Below are positions 23,824-31,753 of a DNA stretch of 36,737 nt, piece after piece (the stretch's first letter is position 1; every line of letters begins with the position of its first letter). The DNA is from a virus. Both the position numbers and the translations under genes were made by a program. The stretch is from IMG/VR virus record IMGVR_UViG_3300027782_000181, positions 1 through 36,737 of that record; one strand, written 5' to 3'. The notes beneath the pieces are model-generated. The model was not told where the DNA came from. It made no database searches and worked only from the letters and a program-made list of their open reading frames with translations.

Positions 23824-25886
23824 TATTTGCTAATTTTTTCTAATGTTGTTGATATGGCAGTTGGATCATCCACATCAATAGTAAGAATTGTATCTCTTGT
23901 CGATTGAAGATAACCTTTTTCAATCTCAATTGATAGGCGAATTAATTCATCATTCGAATCAATTCTTATAAAACGAATATTATTAATAGTAACAATACCA
24001 TTATTGTAGTCAATTGTTCCAGCATTTGAATTAATAATCTGTCTTTGTGCTAATGTATCGTAGTAAATTGTTCTAAGTGTGCCTGTTCTACCATCAATAA
24101 CAGCTACAGCTTCTGCGCCGTAACCACTACCGCCTGTAATTGAAACAGTAGCACGAGTATAATCTGTACCACGATTTGTGATATTAATTGTTTGAATTCT
24201 TCCATTAACAATTACAGCTTCAGCAGTTGCACCAGTTCCATCACCATTAATTGTTACTGTTGGAGTTGTTGTGTAGCTTGAACCAGGATTTGTAATTTGA
24301 ATTTCCGAAACGCCTGTATAAGATTGTGGTGTTTCTTCAAACAACGCCGTTCTTAATGTTCCTGTTAAATCATATACTGCAAATTGTGTTGATGTTAATT
24401 TATTGGTAATTGTACCACGATGCAAAGGAACATTAAATTTAATTTCATAACTTACTGATTTATCTAATTGTGGTTGAAATCTTTTTTGAACTCTTGTTGT
24501 TGTTCTTACACCAACAACAGCATTAGGATTTACTTGATTAATGTCAGCCTCAACATCAGAAGCAACATATATTGTTCCAAATTTATTTAAATAAGTGGTA
24601 TTATAATTTAATATTGCTTGTTTAATAGATTGTTTTAATGCAGTTTCAGTAGATGTTGTTTTTCTTGGGTCATATTGGACATCATTTTCCAACAACAAAT
24701 ACAAATATTCGGCATCACGAATTTCAGTTTGTACCGAAATAATAGATTTTGGATTAATAATTTCCGATACAATTCTAGCTTTCTCTGTTTCAGAAATATA
24801 ATAATTTGCTTTTGGTTTTAAAGCTACATATACTTTACCATAAACTTTAGGAATCTCATCTTCTCCACCCCAAACAGAAATTGAATCGACACTTGGGTAA
24901 TGATTTTTAATATATGATTCATAATCTTTTACTGTAACCAAACGATTCTGTGTGGCATATTGTGCTTGTGCTGAGAATTTAATATTATCAACAGATTCAC
25001 GGTCTGAACCACCAGAAGCAGAAATGATTGGAGTAATTGTAAAATTTGTTTGAGAAACACTTAAAGAATCTGTTAGTGTAGCAGTTGCAATAAAATTATT
25101 TGCTTTATTGGCCGCAGTACCATTGGTAACCAAATATCTTACAGATACGGTTGCACCATCAGGCAAAGATTTACCTACATCATCGTTACCAAAATAAATT
25201 TCATATTTTCCGTTGCGACTTTCTTGTAAGAAATAAACTTCAGATGTATTAGAAACATCCAAAACATCAGTAACTTTGCTATAAGTGGAAGTTGCAGTAT
25301 TGGCAGATTGTGGTGTTACTACAACTTTAATTGTGTTAGTATCAATACCTTCATCAGGTAATGTAAAAATTTGTTTTGGATTTGAAGCTGCATTATATCC
25401 AAAGCTATAAGTAATTAATTGACCTTCACGAATTTCAAGGTTATCGAAATAATAACTTGTATTTGATTTGGTAACTGTTGTGTCATCCAAAACAACAAAA
25501 TTGTAGGACTTATTATCAATTTGATTTGATAAGAAAGCAAATCCTGATGGAATAGTTAATGTTGCTGGTGTTGTTGAACCAGATGCAACTTGAAAATCAA
25601 TAGTTGCAGTTGGTGCAGTAGTTGAATATGGTGTGTAACCCAAAGTCTTTGCGTGTGAAACGGCAGAATCACGCAACAAAGCGGTATCTAAAAATGACTC
25701 ATTTGCAACCATGTTAAGGTAATAAGCATTATAGTGGGTGTTGTATGCCAAGATATCCAACAAAACAGAAAGGCCAGACCCTTCAAAGTCATAGTCTGTA
25801 AACTCTGTTTGTTGATTTAAAAAGGTCTTTAAATTCGACTTGATTGTATCAAAATCAAGTTCGGTAACTCTTAAACGGTCTGCCAT
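23823..25886 (-). CDS. 6: Baseplate wedge protein gp6 (baseplate J-like)
   Basis: A 687-residue protein, close to the 660 of T4 gp6. Near residue 50 it has the characteristic LAYNTHYNAYYLNMVANESF, then LDTALLRDSAVSHAKTLGYT, a block conserved across gp6/J-type baseplate proteins. VKDYESYIKNHYPSVDSISV and WGGEDEIPKVYGKVYVALKP mark the J-like core around residues 310-355. Roughly residues 525-600 hold an insertion of GSSYTTTPTVTING- and TDYTRATVSITGGSGYG-type repeats. In T4, gp6 dimers form the continuous inner ring that holds the wedges together and changes shape at contraction. It follows gp25, as in other T4-like phages. Confidence 0.92.
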   Translation of the reverse strand: MADRLRVTELDFDTIKSNLKTFLNQQTEFTDYDFEGSGLSVLLDILAYNTHYNAYYLNMVANESFLDTALLRDSAVSHAKTLGYTPYSTTAPTATIDFQVASGSTTPATLTIPSGFAFLSNQIDNKSYNFVVLDDTTVTKSNTSYYFDNLEIREGQLITYSFGYNAASNPKQIFTLPDEGIDTNTIKVVVTPQSANTATSTYSKVTDVLDVSNTSEVYFLQESRNGKYEIYFGNDDVGKSLPDGATVSVRYLVTNGTAANKANNFIATATLTDSLSVSQTNFTITPIISASGGSDRESVDNIKFSAQAQYATQNRLVTVKDYESYIKNHYPSVDSISVWGGEDEIPKVYGKVYVALKPKANYYISETEKARIVSEIINPKSIISVQTEIRDAEYLYLLLENDVQYDPRKTTSTETALKQSIKQAILNYNTTYLNKFGTIYVASDVEADINQVNPNAVVGVRTTTRVQKRFQPQLDKSVSYEIKFNVPLHRGTITNKLTSTQFAVYDLTGTLRTALFEETPQSYTGVSEIQITNPGSSYTTTPTVTINGDGTGATAEAVIVNGRIQTINITNRGTDYTRATVSITGGSGYGAEAVAVIDGRTGTLRTIYYDTLAQRQIINSNAGTIDYNNGIVTINNIRFIRIDSNDELIRLSIEIEKGYLQSTRDTILTIDVDDPTAISTTLEKISK

Positions 25887-25890
25887 TTTA

Positions 25891-26295
25891 TTATCTAATC
25901 CGCTCTAAAAAGAAATTGATTGAAATTGGATTTGGGTTATTAATGATAAAAAACTCCAATAGTATTTTATATCCATTATCGTCTGGTGCTGCTGAGGCTA
26001 TTACTTTTGACACTTTAACTCGTGGTTCAAAATTGCTAATAGTTTCAACTATATCTCTCTCAATCTGTGCAGCTGTAACAGAATCTACTTGTTCAAACAA
26101 AAGACGGCGAATATTACTACCAATTTCTGGTTGAAATGGACGCTCATAATGATTAGTTAGAATTAAATTCTTAACTGAATTAATTACTGCGTATTCGTTT
26201 TTGTGAGTGTTAATGTCTTTACGAATTGGATGAATCGTAAACGCTAAATCCAAATCTTTAAACGACCTTGCACTTTCTATGTCTATTGTTGCCAT
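25891..26295 (-). CDS. 25: Baseplate wedge protein gp25
   Basis: 134 residues, nearly identical in length to T4 gp25 (132). Typical motifs are FKDLDLAFTIHPIRKDI, VKNLILTNHYERPFQPEIGS, IRRLLFEQ, and the conserved E-P-R in TISNFEPRVKVSKV near residue 92. It ends with ISINFFLERIR. gp25 is among the most conserved contractile-tail proteins. It sits at the base of the sheath, nucleates sheath assembly and binds gp6 and gp53; the same family occurs in type VI secretion and R-pyocins. It is placed between the spike and gp6 genes, with an AATAAATA element 4 nt before its ATG. Confidence 0.95.
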   Translation of the reverse strand: MATIDIESARSFKDLDLAFTIHPIRKDINTHKNEYAVINSVKNLILTNHYERPFQPEIGSNIRRLLFEQVDSVTAAQIERDIVETISNFEPRVKVSKVIASAAPDDNGYKILLEFFIINNPNPISINFFLERIR

Positions 26296-26299
26296 ATCT

Positions 26300-26307
26300 T
26301 ATTTATT
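26300..26307 (-). promoter_or_regulatory. Late promoter-like element AATAAATA
   Basis: The minus strand reads AATAAATA only 4 nt before the ATG of gp25 and 3 nt after the stop of the spike gene. Transcription starting the usual ~6 nt past the motif would begin inside the start codon, so here it may be a chance match. Confidence 0.3.
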
Positions 26308-26310
26308 CGC

Positions 26311-27372
26311 CTAAACTGGAGGGCCGGTGTTTCCACCTTGTGGATCCGAATGAGTATGTGTATGTAAACTTGTGCCTTGAGCAACTACATCACCTGTAAA
26401 CGAAGCGGAACCGTTGACTGTCATATTACCACCGCCGCCACCAGTTCCTGTTGTGATTCCTTGGCCAACTAAAATATTTTTACTTACTGTGGTTTGACCC
26501 GTAACATTCAAATCACCAGTTAAATTTAAGTTTGGTGTTGTAGCATTTACATCACCAGTAACATTCATATTCACGCCACCACCAATAATTGCCTTAACAT
26601 CACCTTTAATATCTGCGGTAACATTACCATTAACATAGATGGCAACATCACCCTTCACATATATTGAATCGTTTCCGATTACTACTGTGAACTTATCTTT
26701 TTCAATGCGTTCCGCTCTGTCTCCAGCAGGTCCCCATTCGATGTAAGAGCCCGAGCGATGATACAGATGAACTCTCTCTGCATCCTTCGTGTCATCGAAC
26801 TCCAAAGCGTGCCCACTTTCTGATTCATGGACATTATTATATGGGTATTTTGCCGCATAATAGGGGTCTGGTTCTACCTTGTCTGCCTTCTTTGCCTTCT
26901 TTAAGGAAACAATTGAATCATCTATCTTTTCATTTCTTGCCAAGCGTGATGTGCTTGGTTCATCTATTCTTCTTGGATAACCTGTTGCACTTTCATTTGG
27001 TTTAACTGGCGCAGAGGTTAATTGGTCACCTGTTCTTGGGTCTGCAAATGCTTCTTGTGCGTTTGCAGCCTTCAATGCAATACCAGGAAATACACCCATA
27101 ATAACTGGCTCTTGTGCCGCTTCTCCGTCTGTAAAGAATCCAATAACCATATCACCTTCTTTTGGTGCATACGGGTTTGTATTATTTACAGGTAACATAG
27201 GCATAGCCCATGGCAACTGGTCTGTTGGTAATTGCATTTTGTTATCAGCATTCCAACCAACAGCTCGCACACGCACACGACCCATCTTTAGTGGGTCTTG
27301 TCTATCTTCTACAACACCGACCCACCATGTGAATCCGTTTTTACCAGCAAAATCTTTATCGTTTTCGGCCAT
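26311..27372 (-). CDS. 5: Baseplate central spike, gp5-like without lysozyme domain
   Basis: A 353-residue protein against 575 in T4 gp5. The N-terminal OB-fold region is clear: TWWVGVVEDRQDPLKMGRVR, then RAVGWN, LPWAMPMLPVNNTNPYAPKE and GDMVIGFFTDG. T4 next has a lysozyme domain; here a linker leads directly to SGHALEFDDTKDAERVHLYH and then a needle-like beta-helix of G-[ND]-V steps (VKGDVAIYVNGNVTADIKGD). The extreme C-terminus has H337, H339 and H341 in SLHTHTHSDPQGGNTGPPV, like the metal-binding HxH tip of P2 gpV and phi92 gp138. The trimer would form the membrane-piercing spike below the gp27-like hub encoded just upstream. Confidence 0.92.
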   Translation of the reverse strand: MAENDKDFAGKNGFTWWVGVVEDRQDPLKMGRVRVRAVGWNADNKMQLPTDQLPWAMPMLPVNNTNPYAPKEGDMVIGFFTDGEAAQEPVIMGVFPGIALKAANAQEAFADPRTGDQLTSAPVKPNESATGYPRRIDEPSTSRLARNEKIDDSIVSLKKAKKADKVEPDPYYAAKYPYNNVHESESGHALEFDDTKDAERVHLYHRSGSYIEWGPAGDRAERIEKDKFTVVIGNDSIYVKGDVAIYVNGNVTADIKGDVKAIIGGGVNMNVTGDVNATTPNLNLTGDLNVTGQTTVSKNILVGQGITTGTGGGGGNMTVNGSASFTGDVVAQGTSLHTHTHSDPQGGNTGPPV

Positions 27373-27373
27373 A

Positions 27374-28705
27374 TCAATAATCTAAAATGTCAGCGTTTTG
27401 AGCAGAATCACTCGTTTCAACAAATTCTTTTTCTGTTGATGTAGTAGCAACTTCAATAATTGTTTCATGTTTTTCTAAACCAATAATTTGTCGAGAAGCA
27501 ATAATAATATATTTACCACTTAAACTATCATCGGTATTATCATCACCCATTTCTTTTTGTGCCATATTAGGTAACATAACATTAACATTTAAACCAGACG
27601 TCAATTGAAAGTTACCAGGCATTGCAAACTTAATTCTTTTTTCCATTAAATTAGCAAGAATAGCTTTTCTTTGAAACAAATAATTTTCATAATTCTCTTG
27701 TTTCTGTAATGAATATGGGTCGTTTTGTTTGATGTATGAACTTAACTGTTTAGCTGCACTAAAAATACTAACCGTTTTCTTAGAATCAAAAGCTTCTTGA
27801 TTACTTAAACCATCACGGTTTTTAATGTTAGTTATATTTGGTGTTTCATTACCGTGATCCATACTGTTATAGTGGTCACTAAATTTAATGTTCTTTTTGG
27901 CAACTGTTCTGGTCATTGGATCAAAACCAACAAATTGACCAGCATTAACACCTTCTCTTGTTTTTTTAATATTGTCAGACTGAGTTATAACTTCATAACC
28001 ACGAGCACTACTAATTTCATTTATTGCACCAGAATCACTTAAATTTTTAATTTGATATTTAATATCAAGCACTTCATCTTGTGTCAATAAAGTAGATAGT
28101 GAAGCAAAATTATATCCAATCATATTTTGAAAGAACATAAAATTAGGAGATTGTTTACTATCAACAGCTCTTTTTGCACACCATTCAATTGCTTCAAGTG
28201 GTCTTAAATTTGGTATAGTGATATTACGGATACCTGAAGTTAATTCGTAAACACCACCAGCATTATTTTGTGGTACTTTTAAATAATTTTCTAAAATCTT
28301 TTTAACAATATCGGAATAGGTGCCAGTAAAAGATTGATTAATTTTTTGTTGGTCAGAATACATAAACTCATCGGCAACAAAATGAAGAATGTAAGTTTCA
28401 GAACCACCATTTTCTTTTCTGTTGGATTGCTTATAAATTCTAAAAGCCTTCTTAAATTTACCAATATCAGAATTTTCATCCTTTGATATGTCAATTAGTA
28501 AGGCTTCAGAACCATCAAAAGATAATTTACTTGACAAACCAACGGCATCAGTAACTAAAACACTACCACTCATAACTGGCATAAGGATTGAATCATGGAT
28601 ATTCAATTCATCAAAAATTGATGTGATATCAATACCACCAGATTTAGTTACAATAACCAGTTCATTTATCGTAAACTGTGTTGATTTCTGTAAAGAAAAT
28701 TCCAT
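27374..28705 (-). CDS. 27: Baseplate hub protein, gp27-like
   Basis: A 443-residue protein against 391 in T4 gp27. It has a beta-rich front (TQFTINELVIVTKSGGIDIT, IHDSILMPVMSGSVLVTDAV), then SYIYLHF-like YILHFVADEFMYSDQQKINQ and the hub-type signature IPNLRPLEAIEWCAKRAVDS, then NFMFFQNMIGYNFASL. The C-terminal part has FQLTSGLNVNVMLPN and LSGKYIIIASRQIIG, matching the tube-like domains of gp27/gpD hubs. gp27 trimers adapt the sixfold tube to the threefold spike. The gene lies one base before the gp5-like spike, and its start overlaps the gp53 stop (TAATG). Confidence 0.85.
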   Translation of the reverse strand: MEFSLQKSTQFTINELVIVTKSGGIDITSIFDELNIHDSILMPVMSGSVLVTDAVGLSSKLSFDGSEALLIDISKDENSDIGKFKKAFRIYKQSNRKENGGSETYILHFVADEFMYSDQQKINQSFTGTYSDIVKKILENYLKVPQNNAGGVYELTSGIRNITIPNLRPLEAIEWCAKRAVDSKQSPNFMFFQNMIGYNFASLSTLLTQDEVLDIKYQIKNLSDSGAINEISSARGYEVITQSDNIKKTREGVNAGQFVGFDPMTRTVAKKNIKFSDHYNSMDHGNETPNITNIKNRDGLSNQEAFDSKKTVSIFSAAKQLSSYIKQNDPYSLQKQENYENYLFQRKAILANLMEKRIKFAMPGNFQLTSGLNVNVMLPNMAQKEMGDDNTDDSLSGKYIIIASRQIIGLEKHETIIEVATTSTEKEFVETSDSAQNADILDY

Positions 28706-29352
28706 TATTTAATCACTTTTTTAAATTCTTTTTCTACTGAAGAAACAAATTCAGGTTTAAGCAATTTAATTTCTCGCTTAGTATCATTTAAATCAACTTC
28801 ATATTGGTAATATGATTCTTTTTCTTTTGTAACAACTTGTGTAATAGTTGTGCCATCATTTAAGTTAAATGTGTTTGTGCTTTGAGTTACATTAGCATAT
28901 GTGTTGGAATCAACTTTTAATTTTTCAATAGTTTGTGTACCATCAAAAGATGTTCTTGTAACAATTTTATAGTAGGCATGAACATTATTTGTATCCATTG
29001 CCCAAGCTAATCCAGTTTGAACTTTAGTATTTGCTGAACCATTTGCCGTGTATTTGGCGTCAACATAATTTACCAATGTTTTTTCATTTAATGGCCAATC
29101 ATATTGTGCATCAAGAATATCATTGAACAGTAACACAATCCAATGTCTTTCAGAATTATCGTAAAATTTACGAGCAATAATTTCTGGAGTATCAGATTCT
29201 TGAATGTTATATTTGTAAAATGCCGATGAATTCTGTTTTAACGAGTTTTCAAAACCAAACCGAGCAGTAATATTGGTAACACTATCTAAACCAGTATTGT
29301 TATTGTTGGCACTATAAAATGTTTTAGGAAAATAATTAAAGTATTTTGCCAT
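28705..29352 (-). CDS. 53: Baseplate wedge protein gp53
   Basis: A 215-residue protein, close to T4 gp53 (196). It starts MAKYFNYFPKTFY, then the conserved DSVTNITARFGFENSLKQNS. The LysM-like segment follows at about residues 42-85: YNIQESDTPEIIARKFYDNS, then ERHWIVLLFNDILDAQYDWP. The C-terminal part is beta-rich and ends with a Lys-rich helix (IKLLKPEFVSSVEKEFKKVI). In T4, gp53 clamps gp25 and the gp6 ring and joins neighbouring wedges. It lies one base from the end of the gp48 gene. Confidence 0.9.
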   Translation of the reverse strand: MAKYFNYFPKTFYSANNNNTGLDSVTNITARFGFENSLKQNSSAFYKYNIQESDTPEIIARKFYDNSERHWIVLLFNDILDAQYDWPLNEKTLVNYVDAKYTANGSANTKVQTGLAWAMDTNNVHAYYKIVTRTSFDGTQTIEKLKVDSNTYANVTQSTNTFNLNDGTTITQVVTKEKESYYQYEVDLNDTKREIKLLKPEFVSSVEKEFKKVIK

Positions 29353-29353
29353 A

Positions 29354-30619
29354 TTAATTCTTAGCCTGTGAGTTGCCTTCTTTCCATCTAAAATCAGATT
29401 TTGTAAGGTAAGTGGTTTCTTTAAATGACAAACTAACTTTCATGGCTACTGGCATACCTGTGCGACCTAAAGACGGCTGCGACTCATTAGGCACTTCATA
29501 TGCCGAGAATCCGTTTGGTGCATAGTCAACATTAATTGTTTCCAAAACACAAGTTGAAATTGGAGGAATGTTGGGGTTTTGTGTGCCACCATAGTAGAAC
29601 TTAATATCAAATTCAGATGGAGGAATTAAAAATCCAGAAGCACCTTTTACTAATTCTGGCGCTTGGTGAAAACGCAAACGCTCTACTATTCGCTGAACTT
29701 CAAGAGCTTCTTTTTCATCTCTTGGATAAAATACAAAATCAAATGTAAATGTTCTAAAATTTGGTGACTTATAAATCATTTCAAGCATTGGATTTCTAAC
29801 TGCACCAGTAACAGCGGTAAATCCTAATCTTGCAGTATTTTCTCCAACTAAACCACCAACACCAGCTCGCACCACATCTGCACCCTCATAATACGCACTT
29901 TTACCAGCGCTTGCACCTGCTTTTCCTAAAGATTGTAATGCACCTTTGCCAGATTGAAAAGCTTCTTTTGCGGAACTACCAGCCGCTAATACTTTACCAC
30001 CTAATTCATTACCTAATTCCATTTGGTCATAGGATTGTGAATAAGTATAGGATAAAGAGTCTGGCATATACAGAGCAATAGCGTCTGTTGTCAAACTTGT
30101 AATTTTTAAAAAGCTTTGATTTGTAATGTTTTTGATTGAGGTATCAATAACTGATTTTGTTAGAGCAGAACTTCCACCAAATGTAACACCTGTTTGACCA
30201 AAAAGATTGTTTATACCACCAACAACACCATTGTATGCATCACCAAGAAATCCTGAAATTGTACCACCAAGATTGCTAGTATTTACTTTACTAAGAAGGT
30301 CACCGCCAATGGCAGTGTTTAATTTATTTTGTGCAGCTTGCAAACCACTTTGAATTTCTGCTTTTGCTTTGTTCTGCAAATTGTTAGCAGCTGCTGCAAA
30401 ACCAGCATTACCGGCAGCAAAAGGAGTAGTTTTAAATGAACTTCTATCCTGTTGGCGAATATAAATCATTAGGTAATGGCCTTTATCTGCATTACCAATA
30501 TCTAAAGGATAGCGATATGTGTTTTTTTCAAACTCACTACCAACAAGCTTGCCAAGAGGGCCAACTTTTGATACCACATTTTTATCAAAAGAAATATCGG
30601 AGAAACCGAAAAGTGACAT
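29354..30619 (-). CDS. 48: Baseplate tail tube cap, gp48-like
   Basis: A 421-residue protein against 364 in T4 gp48. The N-terminus contains YRYPLDIGNADKGHYLMIYI, a signature of T4-like gp48. A low-complexity Ala/Gly-rich middle (NAGFAAAANNLQNKAKAEIQ; KGALQSLGKAGASAGKSAYY) separates it from a tube-like C-terminal domain with NFRTFTFDFVFYPRDEKEAL, EVQRIVERLRFHQAPEL and TCVLETINVDYAPNGFSAYE. gp48 and gp54 top the baseplate and start tail-tube polymerisation. Here gp54 is encoded on the opposite strand. This is the first gene of the minus-strand run, preceded by a CATAAATA element. Confidence 0.85.
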   Translation of the reverse strand: MSLFGFSDISFDKNVVSKVGPLGKLVGSEFEKNTYRYPLDIGNADKGHYLMIYIRQQDRSSFKTTPFAAGNAGFAAAANNLQNKAKAEIQSGLQAAQNKLNTAIGGDLLSKVNTSNLGGTISGFLGDAYNGVVGGINNLFGQTGVTFGGSSALTKSVIDTSIKNITNQSFLKITSLTTDAIALYMPDSLSYTYSQSYDQMELGNELGGKVLAAGSSAKEAFQSGKGALQSLGKAGASAGKSAYYEGADVVRAGVGGLVGENTARLGFTAVTGAVRNPMLEMIYKSPNFRTFTFDFVFYPRDEKEALEVQRIVERLRFHQAPELVKGASGFLIPPSEFDIKFYYGGTQNPNIPPISTCVLETINVDYAPNGFSAYEVPNESQPSLGRTGMPVAMKVSLSFKETTYLTKSDFRWKEGNSQAKN

Positions 30620-30650
30620 ATATTTTCCACGGAAAGGGTTAACTAGATAC

Positions 30651-30658
30651 TATTTATG
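30651..30658 (-). promoter_or_regulatory. Late promoter-like element CATAAATA at the divergent junction
   Basis: The minus strand reads CATAAATA 31 nt before the ATG of gp48, a spacing that allows a normal leader with GGAAA as a weak ribosome binding site. It overlaps the ATG of the plus-strand gp4 gene (30656-30658). It is the best candidate for the main promoter of the minus-strand baseplate operon. Confidence 0.5.
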
Positions 30659-31087
30659 TCATATCGAGGATGGTTTAAACCAAAAAACCCACAAAAATAT
30701 AAAGGCGATGCTACAAATATCGTCTATCGGTCAACGTGGGAAGTGCGTGTAATGAAATGGTTGGATGAACATCCAAGTGTAATATGGTGGGGGTCTGAAG
30801 AATTACCTATCCCTTACATATCTCCAGTAGATAATAAGAAACACAAATACTTTCCAGACTTTATTGCAAAGATGAAATTGAAGGATGGAAAAGTGATGAC
30901 CTACATTATTGAAGTCAAACCATTAGCTCAAACCAAGATGCCCACGCAAAAGAAAAAGACTAGACGGATGATTCAAGAAATGGCAACCTTTGCGGTCAAT
31001 CAAGAAAAGTGGAGAGCTGCTGATATCTTCTGTCAGGAACATGGTTGGAAGTTCCTATTGGTAACAGAGAAGGAATTAGGTATCTAA
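30656..31087 (+). CDS. 4: Head completion protein gp4, TnsA-like nuclease fold
   Basis: A 143-residue protein, close to T4 gp4 (150). The start MSYRGWFKPKNPQKYKGD and NIVYRSTWEVRVMKWLDEHP are diagnostic of T4-like gp4. It keeps a PD-(D/E)xK type arrangement: WGSEELPIPYIS, then FPDF with D68, then YIIEVKP with E86 and K88, like the TnsA endonuclease. In T4, gp4 acts with gp50 on the packaged head before tail joining, and mutants make heads that do not join tails. Whether it cuts DNA is inferred from the fold. It diverges from gp48 with only 36 nt between start codons and has no clear ribosome binding site at normal spacing. Confidence 0.92.
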   Translation: MSYRGWFKPKNPQKYKGDATNIVYRSTWEVRVMKWLDEHPSVIWWGSEELPIPYISPVDNKKHKYFPDFIAKMKLKDGKVMTYIIEVKPLAQTKMPTQKKKTRRMIQEMATFAVNQEKWRAADIFCQEHGWKFLLVTEKELGI

Positions 31088-31110
31088 CTTAAAACCGGAC
31101 ACCGATACTT

Positions 31111-31158
31111 ATAAGGTTCCGCCATCAAAATCAAGGTAATCTTAAGCCTTATTTTTTT
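31111..31158 (+). terminator. Weak candidate terminator in gp4 - 192-aa intergenic gap
   Basis: ATAAGG (31111-31116) can pair with CCTTAT (31147-31152), followed directly by a run of seven T. The stem is only six pairs with a 30-nt loop, so this is weak. It lies between the gp4 stop and the TATAAATA at 31161, where separating two transcripts would make sense. Nothing else is seen in this gap. Confidence 0.25.
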
Positions 31159-31160
31159 AG

Positions 31161-31168
31161 TATAAATA
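31161..31168 (+). promoter_or_regulatory. Perfect T4-type late promoter TATAAATA
   Basis: An exact match to the T4 late -10 octamer, in the intergenic gap and 6 nt before the ATG at 31175. In T4, transcription starts about 6 nt past the octamer, so the message would begin essentially at the start codon. It is likely to drive the plus-strand gp54-gp26 run. Confidence 0.6.
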
Positions 31169-31174
31169 GACGAT

Positions 31175-31753
31175 ATGGCTTACTTAATCCAGCGAATCAA
31201 GGAAGAACTAGAGAAATCTGGCCATGAATCCAGAACTAGTGAAGCAAGAGATTGGCTAAAAGCAAAGGTTAAAGACTTGAGTCCTAACCGCACGGCATTG
31301 ATGAAAGACCGTGAGAAATTAAAAGATAAGTCCATATTGGGTCGGATGTATTTTTACTTCTATGACGCAAAAACGAAAGATATGTTGCCATATTACGACA
31401 GGTTCCCATTGGTTATACCAATTGAACGATACCAAGACGGTTTTTTAGGACTGAATTTACATTATATCAGTCCAAAGCAACGTGTCATTCTTTTAGACAA
31501 ACTGAGTCATTTTTTGAATAACCATAAGTATGACGAAACGACAAAGCTTCGATTAACTTATAATGTTCTTAAAAATGCCAGCACAATTTACGAAGGTCTT
31601 CCTTGTATTAAGAAGTACCTTTACAAACAAGTCAAAAGCAGATTCTTAGAGATTACTGCCGATGAGTGGGATATTGCCGCCTTAATCCCATATGAGTATT
31701 TTGACGGCGCAACGAAAAACAAAGTATGGACAGATTCTAGGAAAAAATTCTAA
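31175..31753 (+). CDS. Unassigned T4-like phage protein (192 aa)
   Basis: A 192-residue charged protein, soluble in character. The N-terminal helix (MAYLIQRIKEELEKSGHESR, then ARDWLKAKVKDL) precedes a segment GRMYFYFYDAKTKDMLPYYD, then RFPLVIPIERYQDGFLGLNL and HYISPKQRVILLDKLSHFLN. The C-terminal half is basic. I recall similar proteins, with the YYD.FPLV.PI..Y.DGFLG.N.HY block, in marine T4-like phages, where they carry no firm function. Context (between gp4 and gp54) suggests head-tail joining or tail assembly. No ribosome binding site is seen; translation may be leaderless from the TATAAATA promoter. The gp54 gene starts immediately after its stop. Confidence 0.75.
   Translation: MAYLIQRIKEELEKSGHESRTSEARDWLKAKVKDLSPNRTALMKDREKLKDKSILGRMYFYFYDAKTKDMLPYYDRFPLVIPIERYQDGFLGLNLHYISPKQRVILLDKLSHFLNNHKYDETTKLRLTYNVLKNASTIYEGLPCIKKYLYKQVKSRFLEITADEWDIAALIPYEYFDGATKNKVWTDSRKKF

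Noticed and set aside
30460-30467. TATAAATC as plus-strand late promoter for gp4
   Set aside because: It is nearly 190 nt upstream, inside gp48, and mismatches at the last base; too weak to list as a feature.
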